Shown: positions 1 to 8,435, counted from the stretch's first letter. The stretch is 33,248 nucleotides of DNA from Deltaproteobacteria bacterium (GCA_015493765.1 WGCQ01000167.1:1-33248); one strand, 5' to 3'. Made by a program: numbers and translations. Notes: generated by a model not told the origin, from the sequence alone.

Positions 1-514
1 CACGGCCACGGACTCGGGCCTCTGGCATCGGGCATCGGGTCGCAGCCTGCGGCTGCTTCGGGACGGCCCTGCGGGCCTTGCGGGTGGGCTTCCGTTGTAA
101 CCGGAAACCACGGCCAACGGTCAACCAAAGGCGGGCGAGACGCCCGCGAAACAAGCAGGCGAGGCCGCCTGCGCTCCACGGCTTTCGTTTTCACCGGGAT
201 CACACGGCCACGGCCTCGGTCAACGGCCACGGACTCGGGCCTCTGGCATCGGGCATCGGGTCGCAGCCTGCGGCTGCTTCGGGACGGCCCTGCGGGCCTT
301 GCGGGTGGGCTTCCGTTGTAACCGGAAACCACGGCCACGGCCTCGGTCAACGGCCTCGGTCACGGCCAACGGTCAACCAAAGGCGGGCGAGACGCCCGCG
401 AAACAAGCAGGCGAGGCCGCCTGCGCTCCACGGCTTTCGTTTTCACCGGGATCACACGGCCACGGCCTCGGTCAACGGCCAACGGTCACGGTCAACGGCC
501 TCTGATGGTCCGAT
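1..514. repeat. GC-rich dispersed repeat, two left-hand copies
   Basis: No gene is supported here. Two near-identical units follow each other: the text from about 3 recurs from about 224. A 29-base core (starting CGGCTTTCGTTTTCACCGGG) lies at 179-207 and again at 431-459. The offset is 221 at the front and 252 at the core because the second copy carries about 31 extra bases of short CACGGC/CTCGGT/CAACGG words near 335-370. Each unit holds several perfect hairpins (listed separately). The same core occurs in reverse complement at the right end of the window. This looks like an intergenic dispersed element with internal minisatellite-like expansion. It could also act as a transcript end for the gene that runs leftward into it. 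Confidence 0.9.
42..172. other. Cluster of five perfect hairpins inside the left repeat
   Basis: Perfect stem-loops seen by eye: 42-56 (GCAGCC, loop TGC, GGCTGC), 65-77 (GGCCC, loop TGC, GGGCC), 90-106 (TTCCG, 7-base loop, CGGAA), 131-147 (GCGGGCG, loop AGA, CGCCCGC) and 155-172 (GCAGGCG, loop AGGC, CGCCTGC). The set is repeated in the second copy. Dense short-loop hairpins resemble REP/BIME-type palindromic elements or structured RNA. No transposase or partner protein is visible nearby. Confidence 0.8.
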
Positions 515-2086
515 TCAGATCGGAAGGGCTGACCTGATGGACTGCCAGAGTTTTTGTTGTGTCTGTTGCGAATCCTGGTTTTCGCGCCACGCGTCGTGTC
601 TGAACCAGCGTGTGGAGGGACGGCAGCAGTCCTTGTGCAACTGCCTGTACCCGATGTTGCCACTAAGGACGCCGGTGAAACGGTCGATTTTGCTGATGTG
701 CGTCGTATTGGGCAATGGGTTTCGCATGGCGTGCTTCATCGCGCGTTGCATGATGCGAGGTATTGAAAAGGTTTTCTCGATCAGATTCCTGAGGTTGTGT
801 TCCAGTTCCTCTGGCGTCATGTTGGCAGGTTTGTAAACCACGTGTCCGATGTCATAAAACGACCAGTCCTTGTGCAGCAACCTGCCCTGTTTTTCCATGG
901 TCCTGTAAAGTTTGGTGCCTGGATAGGGTGTCAGGATACAAAAATCCGGTACATCAATGTAATTATCCACAAAATTCAAGAGGTTATCAAATGTTTCTGG
1001 CGCCCTGTCGCTGTCCAGACCCACTATGAAACTGCCGCTGATGGAAATACCGCAGGAATGGAGAGTCTCGATCTGGTTGATGTACTTGTCAACGTGGTTG
1101 CAACCCTTGCCAAGGTGATCCAGGCCTGCCTCGTCCAGGCTTTCCAGTCCGATCAACAGGGTTTCGCAGCCGCTCCTGGCCATCAGTTTCGTGAGTTCCA
1201 GGTCATCGCCCACGTCCAGTTCACCCTGGCCTATCCAGGTAATTTCCAGCGGTATAAGTGCCTCGAACAGTTTCCTGGCATACTCCGTGTCCCAGATGCC
1301 GCGTCGGTAATCGCTGTCTGACACGATATTGTTGTCCGTGAAAAATATGGGCTGGTGTGTAAGTATGCCCTCTTTTTTCAGGAATTTTATTTCTTCCACC
1401 ACGTCCTCGATGGGTCGGTGCCTGCGTTTAGGTCCCTGGAACCTGGTGGTTGCACAGAATTCACATGCATTCTTGCATCCCCGGCTGGTTTCCACGGGCA
1501 GCATTTCCGGGCAGTAATTGCCGTTTGCCGAGGCCTTCCAGTCCGGCATTGGGTGGTTCAGCATGTCCCTGGCCCTGCCACCCCGATACAACGGCTTCAG
1601 TTGACCTTCATAGAAATCCTTGAGGATCTGTTCCATGATCGGCTCCGCCTCGCCCATTGCCACACTGTTGGTGTGTTTTGCAGCCTCATGCGGCATCATG
1701 GAGGCGTGGATCCCGCCCATCATGGTCTGGATCCCCATTGCCATCAGTTCCTCGGAGAGCAGGTACGTGTCCGGTGCGGAAGGCGTATTCACACTGAACA
1801 TCACCATGTCATAATTTCCTTTTTTTAACAGGGGGCGCAGGTTTTCCACGTAGTCGTCCATGAATTTGAACTCGATGTCCAGGTTGTTTTGCCTGGCAAC
1901 CATCTTGCCCAGTCCTGCCAGGTAGGGCAGTGTCAACTGTGGTATAAATGGCTGGCCTTCCATCTCGCGCAGCCGCTTTTCCAGGCCCTTGTCACCCATC
2001 AGACCGATCAATTTGTACCATATATCGGATGCATGCCATGCCACATCATAGCGTGCCCTTACCCGCGCGATTGCGATCCTTTTCAT
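515..2086 (-). CDS. B12-binding domain radical SAM protein
   Basis: About 523 aa. The N-terminal half has the cobalamin-binding Rossmann-like layout seen in B12-dependent radical SAM enzymes, with a GGIHASMMP stretch near residue 125. The radical SAM cluster motif CxxxCxxC follows in SRGCKNACEFC (Cys 204, 208, 211), then a TIM-barrel-like region (FFTDNNI, GLESLDE, GSFIVGLD) and a C-terminal region. Known members of this superfamily methylate unreactive carbons or remodel lipids and tetrapyrroles; the substrate here cannot be read. Start: an ATG four codons upstream is in frame, but GGAGGT-AAAA-ATG places the ribosome site ideally for 2086. The stop at 515 lies against the repeat, inside a small hairpin (TCCGAT/ATCGGA, 509-524). 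It is separated from the barrel gene upstream by about 130 bases, so it may be co-transcribed or separate. Confidence 0.9.
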   Translation of the reverse strand: MKRIAIARVRARYDVAWHASDIWYKLIGLMGDKGLEKRLREMEGQPFIPQLTLPYLAGLGKMVARQNNLDIEFKFMDDYVENLRPLLKKGNYDMVMFSVNTPSAPDTYLLSEELMAMGIQTMMGGIHASMMPHEAAKHTNSVAMGEAEPIMEQILKDFYEGQLKPLYRGGRARDMLNHPMPDWKASANGNYCPEMLPVETSRGCKNACEFCATTRFQGPKRRHRPIEDVVEEIKFLKKEGILTHQPIFFTDNNIVSDSDYRRGIWDTEYARKLFEALIPLEITWIGQGELDVGDDLELTKLMARSGCETLLIGLESLDEAGLDHLGKGCNHVDKYINQIETLHSCGISISGSFIVGLDSDRAPETFDNLLNFVDNYIDVPDFCILTPYPGTKLYRTMEKQGRLLHKDWSFYDIGHVVYKPANMTPEELEHNLRNLIEKTFSIPRIMQRAMKHAMRNPLPNTTHISKIDRFTGVLSGNIGYRQLHKDCCRPSTRWFRHDAWRENQDSQQTQQKLWQSIRSALPI

Positions 2087-2216
2087 TTTTACCTCCATTG
2101 GTCAATGCCCACCCCTGAAAGTTTAACGTCATCAAACCTTTAGAATCAAGACAGTACGTTGATCTGCCTCACTGGTGAATCCCTCCTGTTGACGCCGATC
2201 AAATCCAAGAGGCATG

Positions 2217-3005
2217 TCACAGCCTGTAACTCATTCCAACCAGGACCATGGCCCTGAAGTAGTTGGTGGTATAGGCCGGGGTCTTTATCTTTACACCAAG
2301 GGCCTTGATCTTGTGCGGTGCCTCCACGCAGATTTCCGGCCCCATGTCCAGGGCAAAGAAAAAATTGATGTTGCGCAATACGTTGTATTCCATGCCTATA
2401 CTGAACAGGATGGGGATATCAACGACACGGTACGGGTACACGAAAACGGATACCGGCGCCTTTAGCCCGGCATTCAGCACGATATCAGGCATCACGGGAA
2501 ACGTGACCATCACTATGGGAAAACCCGCCTGGATATTGATATCCACACCGTCATAGGCATCGAACAACCCACCGGAATGGTAGTACCCAATCCGTGCGCC
2601 GGGCTCGAATATTAAGGCCACATCAAAACGCGGGGAACTGTAAAGGTTGAATTTGAACTGGAGTCCAGCGGTATCGCCTACGTCTATATTCGTATCCCAT
2701 CCGTAATCCAGGGTAAAAAACGGGTTCACCTCGATGTTTCTCCTGACCGGAACGTGATAACGTACAAATACCGCCGATGTAAACCCGGTCCCGAAATCGA
2801 TCATCCTGGTATGCAAGGGCAATACCATTGCGCCCATTGTGCCTGGCATTTTCGGGACGGTTTCAGGCGACTCAGCAGGTCCCTCATAGTTGCATGTCTT
2901 GATTGCCTTTCCAATATCCGGACTCTTAGTGCCCTGTTGCTGTGCATATGCGCTGATCCCGACAAACAAAAGTAAAGTGGCCGTCAGGCCTTGCATGCGG
3001 CTCAT
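2217..3005 (-). CDS. Exported outer-membrane beta-barrel protein
   Basis: 262 aa. Signal peptide with cleavage near AYAQQQ (about residue 22), then a short linker and alternating aromatic/polar strands ending in VLVGMSYRL, with a C-terminal hydrophobic residue after an aromatic as in outer-membrane barrels. Strand-like segments include NPFFTLDYGW, LQFKFNLYSS, IGYYHSGG and IPILFSIGMEYN. It resembles the small barrels common in Myxococcota and has the same general plan as the two barrels at 7037 and 7744, but I see no close sequence identity. Start ATG 3005 has GCGAGGT about 7 bases upstream, and a good promoter lies at 3039-3067. Function unknown; an envelope porin or structural barrel is likely. 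Confidence 0.75.
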   Translation of the reverse strand: MSRMQGLTATLLLFVGISAYAQQQGTKSPDIGKAIKTCNYEGPAESPETVPKMPGTMGAMVLPLHTRMIDFGTGFTSAVFVRYHVPVRRNIEVNPFFTLDYGWDTNIDVGDTAGLQFKFNLYSSPRFDVALIFEPGARIGYYHSGGLFDAYDGVDINIQAGFPIVMVTFPVMPDIVLNAGLKAPVSVFVYPYRVVDIPILFSIGMEYNVLRNINFFFALDMGPEICVEAPHKIKALGVKIKTPAYTTNYFRAMVLVGMSYRL

Positions 3006-3038
3006 AATTTACCTCGCATTAGAGGTGGCCCTGATTTT

Positions 3039-3067
3039 GTTATAAATACTAAGTGCTTATGGTGCAA
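3039..3067 (-). promoter_or_regulatory. Sigma70-type promoter for the barrel gene at 2217
   Basis: On the minus strand TTGCAC (3062-3067), a 17-base spacer and TATAAC (3039-3044). Expected start near 3032, about 27 bases before the ATG. Five of six matches in the -10 box and exact spacing. Confidence 0.6.
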
Positions 3068-3151
3068 TGTGTTGAATTGTTACTGGTCAAACTTGGTATG
3101 TATTACCCCAAATAACCTGTCAAGTTCGGGATGTTAGCCCATGGCATCATA

Positions 3152-4141
3152 CTATCGAACTGCGGAGTCACAAATCTTGAGCAGCAACTCGGAAAAGCCC
3201 ATGCCCGCCGCGGCAGCAGCCTTGGGAAACAGGCTGAACTCGGTCAGGCCCGGGATCGCATTTGTTTCCAGGACCCAGGCCCGGCCCGACTGGTCCACGA
3301 TGAAATCGGACCTGGAAAACCCGGACAGCATCAGGGCCTCATGCGCGATAATCCCGGCCTCGGACAGGCGTTTTGCCATCTCCCCGGGTATGGGTGCAGG
3401 ACAGACCTCGTCGGCCAGCGCAGGGTCGTACTTTGTCTGGTAATCGAAAAAGGCGTGTGAATGCACGCGTATCTCGATCAGGGGCAGTGCCCGCAGGCCT
3501 GCGGCATCCTGCAGCACCGGGACCGTGAGTTCCCGGCCCTTGATGAATCGCTCGGCCAGGACCAGGCCAGCCATTTCCGCCAATTCCTTCAAACCGCTGC
3601 GCAGTTCGTCCATGTCCCCGGCCAGGACCACGCCCACGGAGGACCCCAGCCTGGGCGTCTTCAGTACCACGGGCAGGCCCAGTGTATCCGCGGTCTTTTT
3701 TGCAATATCGTCCGTGTGTTCGATGCAGTCCCGCGATTTCAGCACCCGGTATGGCGGCACGTCCAGGCCCACGGCCTCGTAGATGCGCTTGGATATGACC
3801 TTGTCCATGGCTGCCGCAGCCCCGAAGTGGTCGGAACCGGTGAACGGGATACCCACGGATTCCAGGATCGCCTGCAAGGTCCCGTCCTCGCCGAAAGGCC
3901 CGTGCATGGCAATAAACACGCAGTCCATGTCCGTCAGCCTTTGCAAGCCCTCGTACAATGCCACACCCTGCTGGCCGTCACCCGGTGGCAGGTCGAATAC
4001 CACGCTGGTGTCCCGTCGGATCCACACGGGCAGCACTTCCATGCCCGCCTGGCGCAAGCCCTTTACCACGGCCCTGCCTGATGCTATGGACACGTCGTGT
4101 TCTTCACTGGGGCCGCCCATGGCCACTGCCACACGCCTCAT
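3152..4141 (-). CDS. ddl: D-alanine--D-alanine ligase
   Basis: 329 aa, usual Ddl length. It joins two D-alanines with ATP in the cytoplasm for peptidoglycan precursor synthesis. Visible signatures: GGPSEEHDVS (9-18), HGPFGEDGT (80-88), the KTPRLGSSVGV ATP-grasp serine loop (161-171), YQTKYD (224-229, omega-loop Tyr-Lys type typical of D-Ala specificity) and VLETNAIPGLTEFSLFPKA (289-307) holding the metal-binding Glu/Asn. The start overlaps the end of hutI by 38 bases; the overlap is real because GGPSEEHD follows within nine residues of the start. It is the last gene of a tightly packed operon that begins at 8412. No key residue is missing. Confidence 0.97.
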   Translation of the reverse strand: MRRVAVAMGGPSEEHDVSIASGRAVVKGLRQAGMEVLPVWIRRDTSVVFDLPPGDGQQGVALYEGLQRLTDMDCVFIAMHGPFGEDGTLQAILESVGIPFTGSDHFGAAAAMDKVISKRIYEAVGLDVPPYRVLKSRDCIEHTDDIAKKTADTLGLPVVLKTPRLGSSVGVVLAGDMDELRSGLKELAEMAGLVLAERFIKGRELTVPVLQDAAGLRALPLIEIRVHSHAFFDYQTKYDPALADEVCPAPIPGEMAKRLSEAGIIAHEALMLSGFSRSDFIVDQSGRAWVLETNAIPGLTEFSLFPKAAAAAGMGFSELLLKICDSAVR

Positions 4142-5330
4142 AGACCTTTACTCCATTCTTGTACACGCTCGCCACGTGTGGTGTCGCGTATTCGTAAAAC
4201 AACTGCCTGAAATCCGCACAATCCAGTACCACGAAGTCGGCCGGCCTGCCCGGCTGGATACTGCCTGCCGTATCCGCCATGCCCAGGACCTTCGCCGCAT
4301 GGGTCGTGATCGCGGCCATGGCCTCATCGTACGAAAAGCCCATGTATGCCACGGCCAGGCTGCCCATCAGTGGCAGGTTCACGGTCACGCTGGACCCGGG
4401 ATTGTAGTCCGTGGACAACGCCACTGCAACACCGTGTGCCTTGAAAGGCCTGATGTGCGGCAAGTTCCGTGTGCCCATGCTGATGCTGCAACCGGGCAGT
4501 AGCACGGCCACAGTGCCGGCCCCTGCCATTGCAACGATGTCATCCTCCTGCACGTGGTCCAGGTGGTCCGCGCTTTGCGCACCAATGGATGCCGCGTATT
4601 TGCTGATCCCCGTGTGTCCCAACTGTTCGGCGTGAACGCGCAGCCCCAGTCCCGCGTCCCTGGCCGCACGCAACAACCGCGCAGCCTCGTCAAAATCAAA
4701 GGCTATGGCGTCGCAAAACACGTCGAACTGCACGGCCAGCCCTGTTTTTGCCGCCTCGGGTATCCAGCGCTGCGCAATATCCATGACCATTTCCTTGCGG
4801 TCTGCACCGTAAGGCACGTGCGCCAGCAGCGTGGGCCGCACTGTCAACGGGTGTGCCTCGTTCAGGCGCCGGATCACCCGCAACATCCGCATTTCCTGTT
4901 CAAAATCCAGTCCGTAGCCGCTCTTTACCTCGATGGTGGTGACGCCCATGGCCATGAACCGGTCCAGCCTGTTCATCCCTGACTCGAATAGTTCCTGTTC
5001 GCCGGCCTTACGGGTGGCCGCCACGGTGGACCGAATCCCACCGCCCTGCCGGGCGATCTGCTCGTAACTGACCCCCTGCGCCCTCATTTCGAATTCATTG
5101 GCCCGCTCCCCTGCAAACACCAGGTGTGTATGCGCCTCCACCAGGCCGGGAATCACGGCCCTGCCACCCACGTCCACCGCATCCTGCACCTGCCCCACCC
5201 GCGTCATTGGCCCGATTGACCGGACCCTTCCCTGAACGGTTTTTATGAACACCGGTCCGTCAATAACCTGGCCAGGCCGCATCCACAACTGGCCTATGTT
5301 GACAAAGGTCACCTCACTTGCCTGCCGCAT
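4104..5330 (-). CDS. hutI: Imidazolonepropionase
   Basis: 408 aa, full length for HutI, an amidohydrolase that opens 4-imidazolone-5-propionate to N-formimino-L-glutamate in histidine degradation. Metal ligands are visible: HTH (67, 69), His 233 in RVHAEQLGH, and Asp 308 in LSTDYNPGS; the family stretches VFAGERANEFEMR and VKSGYGLDFEQEMRML are intact. It starts 17 bases inside the upstream HEAT-protein gene and runs 38 bases into ddl, so it is translationally packed. Oddity: no hutH, hutU, hutG or hut regulator is present in the window, so either the pathway genes are scattered or this enzyme serves another cyclic substrate. Confidence 0.95.
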   Translation of the reverse strand: MRQASEVTFVNIGQLWMRPGQVIDGPVFIKTVQGRVRSIGPMTRVGQVQDAVDVGGRAVIPGLVEAHTHLVFAGERANEFEMRAQGVSYEQIARQGGGIRSTVAATRKAGEQELFESGMNRLDRFMAMGVTTIEVKSGYGLDFEQEMRMLRVIRRLNEAHPLTVRPTLLAHVPYGADRKEMVMDIAQRWIPEAAKTGLAVQFDVFCDAIAFDFDEAARLLRAARDAGLGLRVHAEQLGHTGISKYAASIGAQSADHLDHVQEDDIVAMAGAGTVAVLLPGCSISMGTRNLPHIRPFKAHGVAVALSTDYNPGSSVTVNLPLMGSLAVAYMGFSYDEAMAAITTHAAKVLGMADTAGSIQPGRPADFVVLDCADFRQLFYEYATPHVASVYKNGVKVYEACGSGHGRPQ

Positions 5331-6591
5331 GCAGCACCCCTTTCAACAGCGCCATAAACCTGGCATTTCCGCCCTTGGCGATCCTTTCCCGAATTGCTGC
5401 GATCAACACCGCGTTGCCCTTTGCAATGCTCGCCACAGCGCCTTCCAGGCACCTGTAAAAATCCCGTTTCAGGCTCAACGCAATGGGTATGCCCACGGGC
5501 GGGTCCGTCTGGGTGTCAGGACACGTATAGGGGGCGTCGGTCCGCATCAGTACCTGTGCAAAGGCCCTTGAAAACCTGGCATCCGCCACGGCTGGAAAAT
5601 GCTGCAAAAACGCACACAGGGCCGGTTTATCCAGCGACGGTACGACCTTTGCCATCCTCTGTTCCGCCAGTGTAAACTGGGGTGTGTTGAGTGCAGGCGA
5701 CTTCAGGTCAATCAGCACTGCCGCGGCCTTCAGGTACGCGGTCACGGCCGCCTGCCGTGCCAGTCCCCGGAAATCACGGGCCATGTCCGCCAGCATATTC
5801 AGTGCGCGCAGGCCACCAATATCCCGGCAGGCCATGGCTGCGGCAATCCTCACCCGTGCGTCCCTGGCCCTGGCAACCACGTCGGTCAGGGGACCCAGCA
5901 ATTGCGGGTCGGAAACCCATCCGGCCGCATACACGCAACCCTGCAACGCCCCCGGGGCCTTTTCCCGCCTCAAACAGGTGGCCAGGTCCGAAAGCCGTTG
6001 AATAAGAACGATTTTTACCTGCCGGGCCTGCTTTTTCACGTCCACGTCCGCCTGCTGGGCCAGCAGGAGGTTCATCTGCCTGACCGCAAACCCCAGCCAG
6101 GCCACCGCATCCCCCCGCACAACCGGGTCCTTGTCCCCTGCCAGTCGCTCCACGGAAGGCAGCATCCCGGCCACAAAGCCCGGTGTAATCGCCTGGGCAC
6201 TGCGCTTCAGCCCCCAGATACGCTGGTTGCGGTCATGTGAACGCATGGCCGTGGCATAGACCCCGAACCGGGCGTAGTAGGAAAACCAGAAATCACCTGC
6301 TGTCAGGTCGGTCCACGCAAAATTTGCAATGATCGCAACCACCAGCAGCAGCGAGCGCCCCAGGTTCAGCCTGCGGCCCTTGACCACCTCCGCCTCCGGG
6401 TCCTGCTGTTTGGGCAGGATTACCTGTACCTCCACCCAGGATGCGGCCAGCACCATGGCTGCCCAGCCCAGGATTATCAGAAAATCCAGTCCCGTGCTCG
6501 TGGACCGCGTGCGCACATAGCCCAGCAAATACAATGGCCATGCCAGCAAGAGGACGTTTATTATGAGCAGAAATACATGAGTTCGCTTCAT
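5314..6591 (-). CDS. HEAT-repeat membrane protein
   Basis: 425 aa. The start is taken at ATG 6591, which forms an ATGA overlap with the stop of the upstream gene; an earlier in-frame start would add nine residues ahead of the MKRTHVFLL segment. Three hydrophobic helices lie in the first 100 residues (about 5-25, 36-58, 79-96). The rest is helical with HEAT-like repeats, for example ERLAGDKDPVVRGDAVAWLG and ARVRIAAAMACRDIGGLRAL. HEAT solenoids bind proteins, so a membrane-anchored scaffold is plausible. A few Cys residues in the repeat part (TCLRRE, GCVYA, MACRD, LCAFL, YTCPD) would fit a periplasmic, disulphide-bearing location. No enzyme motif is seen; function unknown. Confidence 0.8.
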   Translation of the reverse strand: MKRTHVFLLIINVLLLAWPLYLLGYVRTRSTSTGLDFLIILGWAAMVLAASWVEVQVILPKQQDPEAEVVKGRRLNLGRSLLLVVAIIANFAWTDLTAGDFWFSYYARFGVYATAMRSHDRNQRIWGLKRSAQAITPGFVAGMLPSVERLAGDKDPVVRGDAVAWLGFAVRQMNLLLAQQADVDVKKQARQVKIVLIQRLSDLATCLRREKAPGALQGCVYAAGWVSDPQLLGPLTDVVARARDARVRIAAAMACRDIGGLRALNMLADMARDFRGLARQAAVTAYLKAAAVLIDLKSPALNTPQFTLAEQRMAKVVPSLDKPALCAFLQHFPAVADARFSRAFAQVLMRTDAPYTCPDTQTDPPVGIPIALSLKRDFYRCLEGAVASIAKGNAVLIAAIRERIAKGGNARFMALLKGVLHAAGK

Positions 6592-7040
6592 TTCAATTTG
6601 GATGCATAATGCACCCACCAGCGGACCAGTTCCACACCGGGCAACTTGCCCAGAACGTGCAGGCGTTTGTTTACGGCCTTGATCTTTGCATTCAAGGCCA
6701 CCGGGTCGGCCTTTGCCAACTCGGCTGCATCATGTATGCCGGCCGCCTGCATCACTGTCGCCACCTTGGGTCCGATGCCCCGCACCCTCAGCAGGTCACA
6801 AAACTGGTGGAGCCGTTTCACCCTGCGCAAGGGCATGTGGAATCGTTTTGCCAGTTCATGGCGCTGTTTTTTCGTACTGGTGGCCTTCCACAAATCGAAC
6901 GTAGTCCTGACCCTGGCCTTTTGCAGGCGTCTAACGGGCACGGGGAATGGGAATTTCACCACGTTCAAAGGATATTGTCCCGCAAATACCGGCAGGCTTA
7001 ACAATAATACTGCCAATGCCAGACCAGTACGCTTCATCAT
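6588..7040 (-). CDS. Exported helix-hairpin-helix protein (DUF4332-like)
   Basis: 150 aa. Signal peptide MMKRTGLALAVLLLSLPVFAG, then a domain matching the DUF4332 layout: an ATSTKKQRHELAKRFHM helix, LLRVRGIGPKVATVMQAAGI (helix-hairpin-helix, about 83-102), DAAELAKADP, and the closing VRWWVHYASKL. Helix-hairpin-helix modules normally contact DNA or proteins non-specifically, so a clear signal peptide in front of one is unusual. ATGA overlap with the barrel gene upstream and GAGG five bases before the ATG support 7040. It overlaps the next gene in the same way, so the two are probably translated together. Role unknown; a periplasmic DNA- or protein-binding part is possible. Confidence 0.8.
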   Translation of the reverse strand: MMKRTGLALAVLLLSLPVFAGQYPLNVVKFPFPVPVRRLQKARVRTTFDLWKATSTKKQRHELAKRFHMPLRRVKRLHQFCDLLRVRGIGPKVATVMQAAGIHDAAELAKADPVALNAKIKAVNKRLHVLGKLPGVELVRWWVHYASKLK

Positions 7041-7738
7041 GGTGTCCTCTTTGGTTTACTCGGGAAATAGAAGCCCACACCAACCAGTACGGCCAGGTTG
7101 TTCGTGAGTTTGTTTTTGGATGTTCCGAATTTTGGCATATTCAGGATCCTGGGCACCATGTAATCCCTGAAGTTCAAGATAATGGAAAGCCCTTTGATCG
7201 GGAAATACCGCATTCCCACGCCGACCATGGCATTCCACGTGGCCTTGCTGCCAAGGGAGCCCGTGGCGCCAACGTAAGCCAGGCCTGCCCCGATGTCTAT
7301 GTGCAGGTCCGCGTAACCCAGGAACCGGTCAAAGACCACGAATTTACCGGAGAATGGCGTAAAACTGACGTAAGGCAAGGCTATCAGGTTCAGGTACGAA
7401 CGACTGAGCGAGTAGCTTGTGCCGTCCACCTTGCTGCGTTCCGCCTCGATGTCCTCGGTTAAACCCGTCTTCAAAGGTGCACCATACGCAATATCCAGGC
7501 CTATACCCAGCCAGTCATTGAGGTGGTACGCCGCGTTGACGTCCATCAGCAGGCTGCGGGTGTAGGCGTCGTTTAGGGTAATGCCAATGGAAGGGGCAAC
7601 TTCGATACGGTGGCTGCGCAACAGCCATTTATGCATAACGGCAGGCATGTTTTTGAGGTTGGTTGCCTGCTGTGCCTGTGCCTGGGATGCGACCAGGATA
7701 CTTGCCGTTAGCACAAAAAATATGGTTTGCTTTCTCAT
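7037..7738 (-). CDS. Outer-membrane beta-barrel protein (myxococcal-type)
   Basis: 233 aa from ATG 7738. A GTG three codons earlier is possible, but GAGGTG sits at good distance from 7738 and MRKQ gives a proper signal-peptide n-region. The signal ends near QAQAQQ. The mature protein has a short N-terminal piece (MPAVMHKWLLRSHRIEVAPSIG) and about eight amphipathic strands ending in NLAVLVGVGFYF, a barrel closure. It resembles the 'Myxococcales-plus' outer-membrane barrel family to which GltA/GltB-like proteins belong. It shares the plan 'basic linker, RxHRVE/RSHRIE, strand' with the gene immediately upstream, suggesting old tandem duplication. Function unknown. Confidence 0.75.
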   Translation of the reverse strand: MRKQTIFFVLTASILVASQAQAQQATNLKNMPAVMHKWLLRSHRIEVAPSIGITLNDAYTRSLLMDVNAAYHLNDWLGIGLDIAYGAPLKTGLTEDIEAERSKVDGTSYSLSRSYLNLIALPYVSFTPFSGKFVVFDRFLGYADLHIDIGAGLAYVGATGSLGSKATWNAMVGVGMRYFPIKGLSIILNFRDYMVPRILNMPKFGTSKNKLTNNLAVLVGVGFYFPSKPKRTP

Positions 7739-7743
7739 CCTGC

Positions 7744-8412
7744 TCACCTCGGATACTTATAGTGATAGGTAAAGGGAATAAACAGGCTGAACCCGGTCAT
7801 CAACTGGATGTTGTTGAATATCTTATGACCGTTCATGAAAGATTCCCTGTAAATGAAATCCCCTGCCTCGATATTGAATGTCAGGCATTTGTAGAACGCA
7901 AAACGCAATCCGAATCCAAAGCCTGGGGTAAAGTGCAGGCTGTGATACGTATTCCTGGTTACGCCAAGTGTGGCAAACATGTGAAAATCCCAGGCAAACG
8001 GGGCCTTGTTGAAGGCCAGAAATTTGCCCATGAAAAACGTGTATTCCGCGCCCACGCCCGTGTAGAAATCCAGGATGCGTTTTTCCGGGAACACCTGGTA
8101 CTGGTCGATTACGTCATCGGCAGTACCGGACAGCCACCCAAAGTACTTTGTGTAGTCCGCACGCACGGCCCAATGAGGCGTGATGTGGTATTTGAATGTC
8201 GCCGTGACACCATAATGTCTGGTCAGGACCTCGTTCAATCCGAATGAGGCAGCCACGGACAGTTCAACCCTGTGCCACTTTACAAATCGGCTGCGCTGGA
8301 TAACCTCGACCTTCTGGGCCTTGCGTTTCTTGTGCGCCTTGCCCTTCTTGGCAAATGCAGCAGGTGCTGCCAGGACCACGAAAATCAGTATAGCCAGTAT
8401 AGACTTCTTCAC
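7744..8412 (-). CDS. Outer-membrane beta-barrel protein (myxococcal-type)
   Basis: 222 aa from GTG 8412. GAGGTG lies about six bases upstream, and the residues that follow (VKKSILAILIFVVLAAPAAFA) form a complete signal peptide; an ATG 17 codons further upstream would spoil it and overlap the promoter. After the signal comes a very basic stretch (KKGKAHKKRKAQK) and then WHRVELSVAASFG, the same entry motif as the downstream barrel. Strands include FKYHITPHWAVRADYTKYFG, FYTGVGAEYTFFMG and FGFGLRFAFY. It is the first gene of an operon of six, with a promoter at 8436-8463. Probably an outer-membrane structural barrel. Confidence 0.75.
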   Translation of the reverse strand: MKKSILAILIFVVLAAPAAFAKKGKAHKKRKAQKVEVIQRSRFVKWHRVELSVAASFGLNEVLTRHYGVTATFKYHITPHWAVRADYTKYFGWLSGTADDVIDQYQVFPEKRILDFYTGVGAEYTFFMGKFLAFNKAPFAWDFHMFATLGVTRNTYHSLHFTPGFGFGLRFAFYKCLTFNIEAGDFIYRESFMNGHKIFNNIQLMTGFSLFIPFTYHYKYPR

Positions 8413-8435
8413 TTCTGCACCTCGTAACCATGAAA

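Noticed and set aside
78-836. Plus-strand open frame of about 250 codons through the left repeat
   Set aside because: It is made of the GC-rich repeat read in one frame, so the same peptide block recurs, and it then runs antisense to the radical SAM gene. No ribosome site.
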